From Aestuariivivens marinum (GTDB lineage Bacteria; Bacteroidota; Bacteroidia; Flavobacteriales; Flavobacteriaceae), in the NCBI RefSeq assembly GCF_022662175.1, contig NZ_JAKMCR010000005.1:1-64000 (forward strand): DNA of 64,000 nucleotides. Reading direction: 5' to 3'. The position numbers and the translations under genes are program-made. Numbering within the stretch: the first letter of the stretch is position 1; each line of letters starts with the position of its first letter. Positions 13,676-20,825 of this stretch are shown piece by piece. The notes under the pieces are model-generated. The model was not told the origin of the DNA. It saw only the letters and a program-made list of their open reading frames with translations, and did no database searches.

Positions 13676-14482
13676 ATGATTAAATTCTTTAGAAAAATTA
13701 GACAAAAACTACTCTCTGAAAATAAATTCAGCAAATATCTGTTCTATGCCATTGGAGAAATTGTTCTTGTGGTACTTGGAATCTTAATTGCTTTACAAGT
13801 CAACAATTGGAATGAAGGTAATAAGAAAAGAGAAATTGAAATTACAATCCTAAAAGAGATTAGGAATAATCTGATTTTCGATTTAGAGGATTTTGAAAGT
13901 AACATTGCGCATCTTAAAAATAAAACTACCTCCAGTGCATCCCTTTTAAAAGCCTTCGAAGACGATTTGGATTATAATGATTCTTTGGGATATTTCTTCT
14001 TTTATCTTAAGACCTATCCACATTTCAGTTACAAATCAAATGGTTATAAACTATTACTGTCTAAAGGACTCGATATTATCAAAAACGATACCATTAGAAA
14101 TCGAATCACCGATTTATACGAAGACAGATATCAATATCTAAAAACCCAAGAAAGTGAGCGTATTAACTACAATAATTCGTTAGAATCTAAGATCTCACCC
14201 TATTATGGGACTCAGATTTTAATGTTGGAGCAGATACCTGCTGAACTTATCGTAAAAGGAAGCGTTGAAACTTTATTGAAATTTCAATTCTTTAGAAACA
14301 TCAGAAATTACGAAATCTTAAAAAAGGATTTCGAATTGCACGGAATTATTAAACACATTGAAACTATGTCCAAAATACTCTCGGCTATTCATACAAGTGT
14401 AAAAAATGACAACTTAGAATTAATAAATATGATAGAAAAAGAATTGGAGATAATTAGTTCAAAAGTTAATAAAAATTTATGA
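13676..14482 (+). CDS. DUF6090 family membrane-anchored protein (268 aa)
   Basis: Typical DUF6090 start: basic amphipathic KFFRKIRQKLLSENKFSKYL, then one membrane helix (about 24-43, AIGEIVLVVLGILIALQVN) ending NNWNE, then a long helical soluble domain. Function of the family is unknown; it is abundant in flavobacteria. The gene begins 21 nt after the IS right end, so its original upstream sequence has probably been replaced. A relative with a nearly identical first 47 residues but a different C-terminal part is at 17074. Confidence 0.85.
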   Translation: MIKFFRKIRQKLLSENKFSKYLFYAIGEIVLVVLGILIALQVNNWNEGNKKREIEITILKEIRNNLIFDLEDFESNIAHLKNKTTSSASLLKAFEDDLDYNDSLGYFFFYLKTYPHFSYKSNGYKLLLSKGLDIIKNDTIRNRITDLYEDRYQYLKTQESERINYNNSLESKISPYYGTQILMLEQIPAELIVKGSVETLLKFQFFRNIRNYEILKKDFELHGIIKHIETMSKILSAIHTSVKNDNLELINMIEKELEIISSKVNKNL

Positions 14483-14501
14483 TTAAAACAAAATAACGAA
14501 G

Positions 14502-14595
14502 CACAACAATGCCTATAAGTAATTGCTTGTTCTCGCCTACTTCTGAAAATTCTCGTACACAAACACACAACTTTCCATATATAAACAGGTTCCAC
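14502..14595 (+). repeat. cassette spacer S11, truncated and degenerate (94 bp)
   Basis: Left half keeps the GCCTATAAGTAATTGC form nearly identical to S9, with arm GAAGCACAAC preceded by the usual C. The right half has lost the CATAGCC/AACCGTT end; GGTTCCAC at 14588-14595 is all that remains. The complement GTTGTGCTTC expected at the cassette opening is not in the window. Confidence 0.65.
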
Positions 14596-14607
14596 ATTAT
14601 ATAAATC

Positions 14608-15894
14608 ATGAGAAACACATTATTACTATTACTGATTCTATTCATCGGATGTCAACAATCTCAGGATAAAACAAGCGATTTCATTGTTCTTCAAGAATTA
14701 GAACAATTAATTGACAATCAGAATTACTTTAAACTTAAACAAGTCTTTAAATCTGAAAAAGATAAGCTTTCAAAAGATCATAAACTATACTTTAAGGCTA
14801 TCATATCTAATGTTTTTAACAATCTGGAAGAATCAAATTCCATAATTGATGAGATAATTAACAAAAAGACAATTAATCTGACAGATACAATGCTGAATGC
14901 ATTATACAACACAAAACTCCTTAATCACATAAACCTTAACGAATATAATGACGCTGTACTAACTAGTGAGATCATCCAAAATAAATACCGTCAATTAAAT
15001 GATTCATCTAAAATAGAAACACTAAATAATGAAATAAAAATCTGGAAATCGTTAAGAAACACCCCTCGACAAGAAATTATAAGAAATAGTGATATTTCAT
15101 TCCCTATGGTTAGGGATAAAGTAGGTTTATTTAATGTAGATGTAACCATAAATGATACGATTAAAAATTTTGTGTTTGACACAGGAGCCAATATTTCAGT
15201 AATAAAAAGATCGTTAGTAAAACATCTTAATTTGACCTATATCGAATCCGATTTTTATGTTACAGCATTTACTGGGCAAAGGGTAGATAGTGACATAGCA
15301 ATTGCTGAAACTTTAAGAATAGGGGAACTTACTTTTAAGAATGTGGTCTTTTTGGTGCTGAATGACGAGGATATTTCATTTCCTCAAATAGATTACTACA
15401 TCAATGGAATTATCGGCTTTCCCGTAATTGAAGCCATGGAGGAGATTAGAATTTCTAAAAACGATTCAATACATGTTCCACAAAATCCAGTTGAGTACAA
15501 CCTATCTAATTTTGCATTAGATGGTTTAACCCCTATAATAGCAGTAAACTATAAGAAAGATACCTTGAGTTTTGGATTTGACACAGGAGCTAGAGTTAGT
15601 ACGTTGTACGCACCATTTTATGAGAAATATAAAAACGAAGTTGATAGCAATTATGAACTACAAAAATTTAAGTCTGGTAGTGCTGGTGGTGTTATTGAAT
15701 TTGAAGGATATATCATTGAAGATATCGTTTTAAAAGTTGGAGAATCTAATGCATCATTAAAGGATTTACAACTTCATAAATATAAAATAGGAACAGAGGC
15801 TAATAACTTATATGGGAATTTCGGGCAAGATTATATAAAGCAATTCGATGAAATGATCATCAGTTTTAAAAATAGCTCTGTTTTATTTAAATGA
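14608..15894 (+). CDS. lipoprotein with two retropepsin-like aspartyl protease repeats (428 aa)
   Basis: Signal peptide with lipobox LFIGC (Cys15), a helical region (about 25-150) and two aspartyl-protease half-domains: FDTGANISVI (Asp191) and FDTGARVSTLY (Asp325), each with a downstream hydrophobic-Gly motif (NGIIGFPVI; YGNFGQDYI). Two DTGA lobes in one chain could form the active dimer internally, as in single-chain aspartic proteases. Bacteroidota carry many such retropepsin-like lipoproteins of unknown substrate, probably facing the periplasm. Sits between two degenerate spacers. Confidence 0.8.
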   Translation: MRNTLLLLLILFIGCQQSQDKTSDFIVLQELEQLIDNQNYFKLKQVFKSEKDKLSKDHKLYFKAIISNVFNNLEESNSIIDEIINKKTINLTDTMLNALYNTKLLNHINLNEYNDAVLTSEIIQNKYRQLNDSSKIETLNNEIKIWKSLRNTPRQEIIRNSDISFPMVRDKVGLFNVDVTINDTIKNFVFDTGANISVIKRSLVKHLNLTYIESDFYVTAFTGQRVDSDIAIAETLRIGELTFKNVVFLVLNDEDISFPQIDYYINGIIGFPVIEAMEEIRISKNDSIHVPQNPVEYNLSNFALDGLTPIIAVNYKKDTLSFGFDTGARVSTLYAPFYEKYKNEVDSNYELQKFKSGSAGGVIEFEGYIIEDIVLKVGESNASLKDLQLHKYKIGTEANNLYGNFGQDYIKQFDEMIISFKNSSVLFK

Positions 15895-15917
15895 ACACTG
15901 TAAACAAAAGACGTTAA

Positions 15918-16020
15918 GTAACATTGGTCATAGTTCACTGCAATTTCCTATCTTCGGTTTACAACGGAAAATCCTAGCTGATTTTTAAACTACAAACCCA
16001 TAGCCAAAACCAATGGCTAA
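15918..16020 (+). repeat. cassette spacer S12, degenerate (103 bp)
   Basis: Recognisable by AACATTGGTCATAGTTCACTGC on the left and CCATAGCCAAAACCAATGGC on the right, an altered version of GGCTATAA / ATAGCCAAACCGTTGGC. The GTT that normally opens the next cassette is now AAT. Left arm GTTAAGTAAC keeps the preceding C but has no partner upstream. Confidence 0.6.
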
Positions 16021-16053
16021 AATTATAGGACTAGAAAAAAACGTGAAAAGCGA

Positions 16054-16848
16054 ATGAATAAAACAATATTTGAAATTACCAAAATGGACTGTCCATCGGA
16101 GGAGAATTTAATCCGAATGAAATTGGACGGAATTTCAAGTATTGCCAATTTGGATTTTGACATTCCGAATCGAAAATTGACCATTTTTCACAGCGGAGAA
16201 ATTGACCAAATAGAAAAGTCAGTTATCGAACTAAATTTAGGCGGCAAGAAAATCTCTACCGAACAAACCGACCAAACTGAATTTATTGAAAACGTAAACC
16301 AGAAAAAACTACTCTGGACTGTACTAGGAATTAATTTCGCTTTTTTCCTAATCGAAATGACAACTGGACTAATCTCAAAATCAATGGGGCTGATTGCTGA
16401 TAGTTTGGATATGCTTGCCGACAGTTTCGTTTATGGAATTAGCCTGTTTGCAGTTGGTGGAACTTTAACAAGAAAAATGCGAATTGCCAAACTTGCTGGA
16501 TATTTTCAAATAACACTTGCAATTATTGGATTTGTAGAAGTTTTAAGGAGATTTTTCGGAGGCGAGAAACTACCCAACTTTTCGACAATGATTATTGTTT
16601 CAATTTTTGCTCTTATCGCAAATGGAATTTGCCTTTACATTTTGCAAAAGTCAAAAAGCAAGGAAGAGGCGCATATGAAAGCAAGTATGATTTTCACTTC
16701 AAACGATGTGATTATCAATTTAGGAGTAATTACAGCTGGACTTTTGGTAAATTGGTTGAGTTCAAACAAACCTGATTTGATTATAGGAACAATCGTTTTT
16801 GTTTTGGTAATTCAAGGTGCTTTCCGAATTTTAAAGTTAAGCAAATAA
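16054..16848 (+). CDS. HMA-domain cation transporter, CDF type (264 aa)
   Basis: Inner-membrane cation transporter. Residues 1-70 form a heavy-metal-associated-like domain with TKMDCPSEE (Cys13; the usual second Cys is missing). Membrane helices follow from about 88, with the CDF signature ADSLDMLADSFVYG (Asp positions in helix 2) and SNDVIINLGVI in helix 5. The cytoplasmic C-terminal metal-sensing domain of typical CDFs is absent; the chain stops after helix 6. Likely exports a divalent metal. No metal-responsive regulator is adjacent, as expected for a cassette gene. Confidence 0.8.
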   Translation: MNKTIFEITKMDCPSEENLIRMKLDGISSIANLDFDIPNRKLTIFHSGEIDQIEKSVIELNLGGKKISTEQTDQTEFIENVNQKKLLWTVLGINFAFFLIEMTTGLISKSMGLIADSLDMLADSFVYGISLFAVGGTLTRKMRIAKLAGYFQITLAIIGFVEVLRRFFGGEKLPNFSTMIIVSIFALIANGICLYILQKSKSKEEAHMKASMIFTSNDVIINLGVITAGLLVNWLSSNKPDLIIGTIVFVLVIQGAFRILKLSK

Positions 16849-16860
16849 CAAAGCACTACT

Positions 16861-17049
16861 TACAACAATGGCTATGCGCAATGTGGGTTTTAGTCATTTA
16901 AATTAAAGTCTCTACTCCCATTCCACTCGCATTGTTTATATTTATATCAAAAATTAACAAAATATAAAACAAGGCTCGTTTACAGTCGTGCGAGGATTGA
17001 AAATTTTCGCTTCCAATCTCTCGCACTTCGCATAGCCTAAACCGTTGGC
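16861..17049 (+). repeat. cassette spacer S13, enlarged (189 bp)
   Basis: GGCTATGCGCAATGTGGG on the left pairs with CTCGCACTTCGCATAGCC on the right. The loop is about 60 bp longer than usual and AT-rich. Right end GTTGGCATTC-A-TTT (17044-17057) keeps the standard opening form. Left arm TACTTACAAC is preceded by C as usual, but neither arm has its exact partner in the window. Confidence 0.7.
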
Positions 17050-17073
17050 ATTCATTTTGACCAACCTTAACCA

Positions 17074-17853
17074 ATGATAAAATTCTTTAGAAAAATCAGA
17101 CAAAAACTGCTGACTGAAAATAAGTTCAGCAAATATCTTCTTTATGCAATTGGAGAGATAATTCTTGTAGTAATTGGGATTTTAATTGCGTTGCAAATAA
17201 ATAATTGGAATGAAAACAGAAAAGATTTGTTACGTGCACACCATGTTTTAAATAATTTAAGCGAGGAGATTAGACAGGACTCAATTTATTTTAATAATGT
17301 TTACAATGCTGAAAAAGACATTTTTCTATATGGAGCCGAGGTATTATTTAATTTACATTCAAATAATCTTAATTCTGAAGAAATAGATTCCATAGTCGGA
17401 ACCTCTTTTAGACTAGCATGTTTCACTCCCGCTATTAAGTCCTTAAACAATGCATTTAACGAACTGATGGCCTCCAACTTATTATCGCAAATAAGATCGG
17501 AAGATTTAAAATATAATTTGAACGAATATTACGGACAAATTGACTTCCTCAAAAGTTATTCTTTACAATCTCATCAGCTAAGCAATGACTTAATTTATGA
17601 ATTATCTCAGTATTATGAGGTAATCCCCATAAAACTTGGTGATGCCAGAGAAATATCAAATTTTTCTGGTGCCGCTGAAAGTCAATTTACCGCAACGTAT
17701 GATTTACAATCTTTTAGGAATAACAAAAGTTTAAACCCGAAACTATATGATATGATTGACATTCATAAAGACAGATTGGGTGGATTTGAAATATTAAGAG
17801 ATTTATCCATAAAAATTCAAAATGGAATTCTAATGGAGGTGAAGAGAAAATAA
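17074..17853 (+). CDS. DUF6090 family membrane-anchored protein, second copy (259 aa)
   Basis: N-terminal basic segment plus one membrane helix almost identical to the protein at 13676 (KIRQKLLTENKFSKYLLYAIG, then LVVIGILIALQINNWNE), followed by an unrelated-looking helical domain with acidic and polar runs. ATG is 30 nt after the cassette-opening GTT. Shared anchor with a diversified soluble part suggests that the family varies its exposed domain. Function unknown. Confidence 0.85.
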   Translation: MIKFFRKIRQKLLTENKFSKYLLYAIGEIILVVIGILIALQINNWNENRKDLLRAHHVLNNLSEEIRQDSIYFNNVYNAEKDIFLYGAEVLFNLHSNNLNSEEIDSIVGTSFRLACFTPAIKSLNNAFNELMASNLLSQIRSEDLKYNLNEYYGQIDFLKSYSLQSHQLSNDLIYELSQYYEVIPIKLGDAREISNFSGAAESQFTATYDLQSFRNNKSLNPKLYDMIDIHKDRLGGFEILRDLSIKIQNGILMEVKRK

Positions 17854-17859
17854 CGAAAG

Positions 17860-17930
17860 TACAACACTGGCTATAGATATCATTACGGCTAAATCATTCT
17901 GGCGCACCATTCCTTAACAAAACCATTATA
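17860..17930 (+). repeat. cassette spacer S14, degenerate (about 70 bp)
   Basis: Left end TACAACACTGGCTATAG is recognisable. The right end is reduced to ACAAAACCATTATATG, an eroded ACCGTTGTATG. Left arm AAAGTACAAC resembles but does not match the complement of GTTGGCATTC at 17044. Confidence 0.5.
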
Positions 17931-17955
17931 TGTAATGCAAACCGACTGAGAAAAT

Positions 17956-18336
17956 ATGAATTTAAACCAAATAACAGTTCCTTCATTGGATTTGACAAAA
18001 TCAATCCCTTTTTATGAAAAATTAGGACTTAAATTAATAGTGAAATCTCTACCACATTACGCACGATTTGAATGCCCAAATGGAAACTCAACCTTTTCAA
18101 TTCATCAAACAGCCCAATTACCAAAAGGAGATGGAATTTATGTATATTTTGAATGCGAAAACCTTGATGAACATGTTGAAAATATAAAAAGAAATGGCAT
18201 TGAATTGGACCAAGAACCAACGGACCAAAGATGGTTATGGAGAGAAGCAAGATTAAAAGATGTTGATGGAAATCAACTGATTTTATTTTATGGTGGAGAA
18301 AACCGACTAAATCCACCTTGGAGAATAAAAAACTAA
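17956..18336 (+). CDS. VOC (glyoxalase/bleomycin-resistance fold) protein (126 aa)
   Basis: Single VOC domain: NQITVPSLDLTKSIPFYEKLGL opens the first beta-alpha module, and DVDGNQLILFYGG closes the second, with metal-ligand-type positions (His/Glu) less clear than in glyoxalase I. Probably a lyase, dioxygenase-like or drug-binding member; substrate unknown. It lies between two eroded spacers and is a common type of cassette cargo. Confidence 0.85.
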   Translation: MNLNQITVPSLDLTKSIPFYEKLGLKLIVKSLPHYARFECPNGNSTFSIHQTAQLPKGDGIYVYFECENLDEHVENIKRNGIELDQEPTDQRWLWREARLKDVDGNQLILFYGGENRLNPPWRIKN

Positions 18337-18356
18337 AATGAGACTCTAATAAAACA

Positions 18357-18400
18357 CAACATTCAACACCGTACAAAACGGCTATAGCTGTAATTTGAAA
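18357..18400 (+). repeat. cassette spacer S15, remnant
   Basis: ACAACATTCAACACCGTACAAAACGGCTATAGCTGTAATTTG-like remnant: pieces of AACACCG and GGCTATAG survive, in scrambled order, with no intact right end. It marks the last trace of the spacer family in the window. Confidence 0.4.
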
Positions 18401-18405
18401 AATAA

Positions 18406-19254
18406 ATGGAAATAAGAAGTTTAGAAGGAATTGATAATAAAGATATTTTAAAGGTCTTCAATGAATCATTTTCAGACTATTTCGTTCCTTTAAAATTAAC
18501 TTCCAAACAATTAACATCAAAAATGATTGCTGATAAAACCGACCTCCAATTGTCAGTTGGTGTATTTGAAAATCAAAAGCTCATTGCTTTCATTCTACAC
18601 GGGTTTGACACCATTAACAATCAAAAGGTAGTATATAATGGCGGAACAGGTGTTATTCCCGAAAAACGAGGTTCTGGATTAACTAAACGAATGTACAGTT
18701 TTAATTTACCTATTTTAAAAAAGAAGGGAATCGATAAAATTATACTTGAAGTTATAGCCAAAAATACTCAGGCTATAAAATCTTATGAAAAATCTGGATT
18801 TAAAACAGTAAGGGAATTAGTGTGTTATAAAGGAGAATTTATACCTAATAAAACAAATGAAGAGGTAGTTATTAAAGAACTTCAAACCTATCCATGGAAG
18901 ATAATGGAGTCTTTTTGGGATATAAACCCCACTTGGCAAAACTCGAAAAAGGTAATGACAAAACTGAGGACAGAAAACACTGCATTAGGAGCTTACCTTA
19001 AAAACCAGTTCGTTGGTTATATTATTTACAATCCAGAAACCAAACGCGTGCAACAAATTGCCACTCACAAAGATTTCAGAAAAAAAGGAATAGCTTCGAG
19101 TTTAATAAACGAACTGGCAAAAAAGCACGGAAATGCTTTTTCAATAATTAATGTGGATAAAAAAGCTGAGAGCGCAACCAACTTTTTTGATTCAATAGGA
19201 TTTAAAAATGATCTGGAACAGCTAGAAATGGAATTGAAAATCAATAAAAACTAA
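18406..19254 (+). CDS. double GNAT acetyltransferase (282 aa)
   Basis: Two GNAT folds in tandem. The first (about 1-145) has an acetyl-CoA loop GVIPEKRGSGLTKRMYSF and the usual AIKSYEKSGFKTVRE end. The second (about 155-280) has QQIATHKDFRKKGIASSLINEL and NFFDSIGFKN. Likely N-acetylates a small molecule or antibiotic-like substrate; the substrate is unknown. Last gene associated with the cassette region; no spacer follows. Confidence 0.85.
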   Translation: MEIRSLEGIDNKDILKVFNESFSDYFVPLKLTSKQLTSKMIADKTDLQLSVGVFENQKLIAFILHGFDTINNQKVVYNGGTGVIPEKRGSGLTKRMYSFNLPILKKKGIDKIILEVIAKNTQAIKSYEKSGFKTVRELVCYKGEFIPNKTNEEVVIKELQTYPWKIMESFWDINPTWQNSKKVMTKLRTENTALGAYLKNQFVGYIIYNPETKRVQQIATHKDFRKKGIASSLINELAKKHGNAFSIINVDKKAESATNFFDSIGFKNDLEQLEMELKINKN

Positions 19255-19579
19255 AGTCATCAATAACTGAGTTAAAAACTGTTGTTTGTAATTTGCATGT
19301 GTTACCTTGATTTGGTTTATACTCTCATTAGCATGATCTAAAGAACAAGCTTGTAGGTATTAAAAATTTATTTACTCCTATTGCATGAAATCGCCCTAGC
19401 TAAACACCATGGTTTTGTATCCTCCTACTTCTTCAACATAAACATTAGCAAGTTTTTGTACTTTTACTCCCAGACGAACGACCACACCCTAAAGGCAGTG
19501 TGCTACGTCCGTTTATTAAAAACATAACCATATTTTTAGAACGAGACCGTTTACATGTCTCTAAAACAAACTCATAAAA
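19255..19579. other. 325-bp gap with an eroded IS right end
   Basis: No ORF of note. At 19523-19547 CATAACCATATTTTTAGAAC then GAGAC resembles the outer right end of the IS3 element at 13655 (GTAGCCATATTTCAGGAC then GAGAC). The rest is featureless AT-rich sequence. It probably marks a former insertion site between the cassette region and the arsenite exporter. Confidence 0.45.
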
Positions 19580-20626
19580 ATGCCGACAAAACAATTAAGT
19601 TTCCTTGATAGAAACCTAACATTATGGATTTTTGTTGCTATGGCTATTGGAGTTGGACTTGGGTATTTCATTCCAACTTTTCCAAATATCATAAACTCAT
19701 TAAGTAGTGGAACAACAAATATCCCAATTGCCATTGGATTGATTTTAATGATGTATCCGCCTTTGGCCAAAGTCAATTATGCCTTATTGCCCTCGGTTTT
19801 TAAAAACACCAAAACCCTTTCTGTTTCACTCATTCTAAATTGGGTAATTGGTCCTGTTTTAATGTTCTTTTTAGCTATAGTTTTTTTACGGGATTATCCA
19901 GAGTATATGGTAGGACTAATTTTGATTGGTTTGGCTCGTTGTATCGCAATGGTTTTGGTTTGGAACGACCTTGCAGAAGGTAGTAGCGAATATGGGGCCG
20001 GTTTAGTGGCATTGAATAGTATTTTTCAAGTTTTTGCCTATAGTTTTTATGCTTGGATTTTTATTACAGTTCTTCCACCCTATTTTGGTTTTGAAGGTGC
20101 CATTGTAGATATTTCTATTGGAACAATTGCAGAAAGTGTTGCCATTTATTTAGGCATCCCGTTTTTAATGGGCATTTTAAGCAGATTAATTTTAGTGAAA
20201 CTAAAAGGAGAGGAATGGTATACAAAGAAATTCATTACTACAATATCACCAATGACCTTAATCGCATTGTTATTTACTATTGTGGTTATGTTCTCCCTAA
20301 AAGGAGAATTGATTGTTGAAATACCAATGGACGTCCTTATAATCGCCGTTCCGCTTTTAGTATACTTTACGCTAATGTTTATTATTGGCTTCTTCTCTAC
20401 CAAAGCAATGGGAATAGAATACGACAAAACAGCTTCGGTGGCATTTACAGCAGCAGGAAACAATTTTGAATTGGCAATTGCAGTAGCTATTGCGGTTTTC
20501 GGACTCAATTCAGGACAGGCTTTTGCTGGAGTGATTGGACCATTAGTTGAAGTTCCAGCCTTAATTTTATTGGTTCGGGTTTCATTTTGGTTACGTAAAA
20601 AGTATTACGGCAATACCAATACTTAA
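19580..20626 (+). CDS. acr3: ACR3-family arsenite efflux permease (348 aa)
   Basis: Ten-helix permease of the BART superfamily that exports arsenite across the inner membrane. Signature regions are present: [16 protein letters not shown] with the functional Cys in helix 4, and [20 protein letters not shown] in the broken helix 9. Length and topology are complete. Unusually it stands alone: no arsR, arsC or arsM lies within several kilobases on either side. Flanked by eroded IS ends (19523-19547 and 20733-20778), which suggests it arrived on, or was left by, a mobile segment. Confidence 0.93.
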   Translation: MPTKQLSFLDRNLTLWIFVAMAIGVGLGYFIPTFPNIINSLSSGTTNIPIAIGLILMMYPPLAKVNYALLPSVFKNTKTLSVSLILNWVIGPVLMFFLAIVFLRDYPEYMVGLILIGLARCIAMVLVWNDLAEGSSEYGAGLVALNSIFQVFAYSFYAWIFITVLPPYFGFEGAIVDISIGTIAESVAIYLGIPFLMGILSRLILVKLKGEEWYTKKFITTISPMTLIALLFTIVVMFSLKGELIVEIPMDVLIIAVPLLVYFTLMFIIGFFSTKAMGIEYDKTASVAFTAAGNNFELAIAVAIAVFGLNSGQAFAGVIGPLVEVPALILLVRVSFWLRKKYYGNTNT

Positions 20627-20732
20627 AGCCATACCCATTTGCGAGAACTCACAAACATTATATTGTCTTTATAACGTTTGTAAACCTAAGATATGTTTAA
20701 TAACAAGTAACCTTCTGAAACGAAAGGTAGTT

Positions 20733-20778
20733 GTTAAAATCAATTTTTAAACTATAGTCATATTTCTATGCCGTGATC
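20733..20778 (+). repeat. eroded IS3 right-end remnant
   Basis: GTTAAAATCAATTTTTAAAC and TATAGTCATATTTCTATG follow the order of the IS right end at 13611-13655 (GTAAAATCAATTTTAACC, TGTAGCCATATTTCAGGACG), with scattered substitutions. No transposase remains beside it. Confidence 0.5.
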
Positions 20779-20801
20779 AGAAAAAACATTAATTAAATTA
20801 G

Positions 20802-20809
20802 TAACTTTG
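20802..20809 (+). promoter_or_regulatory. flavobacterial -7 promoter element
   Basis: TAACTTTG fits the Bacteroidota sigma-A -7 consensus TAnnTTTG and lies 17 nt before the start codon of the GloVer protein at 20826. No clear -33 TTG is seen. Confidence 0.55.
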
Positions 20810-20825
20810 AATAAAACGTTTTATC

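Noticed and set aside
2-17049. CRISPR array
   Set aside because: Repeats are about 130 bp, imperfect and separated by genes of 0.4-6 kb. There are no short identical repeats with unique spacers and no cas genes.
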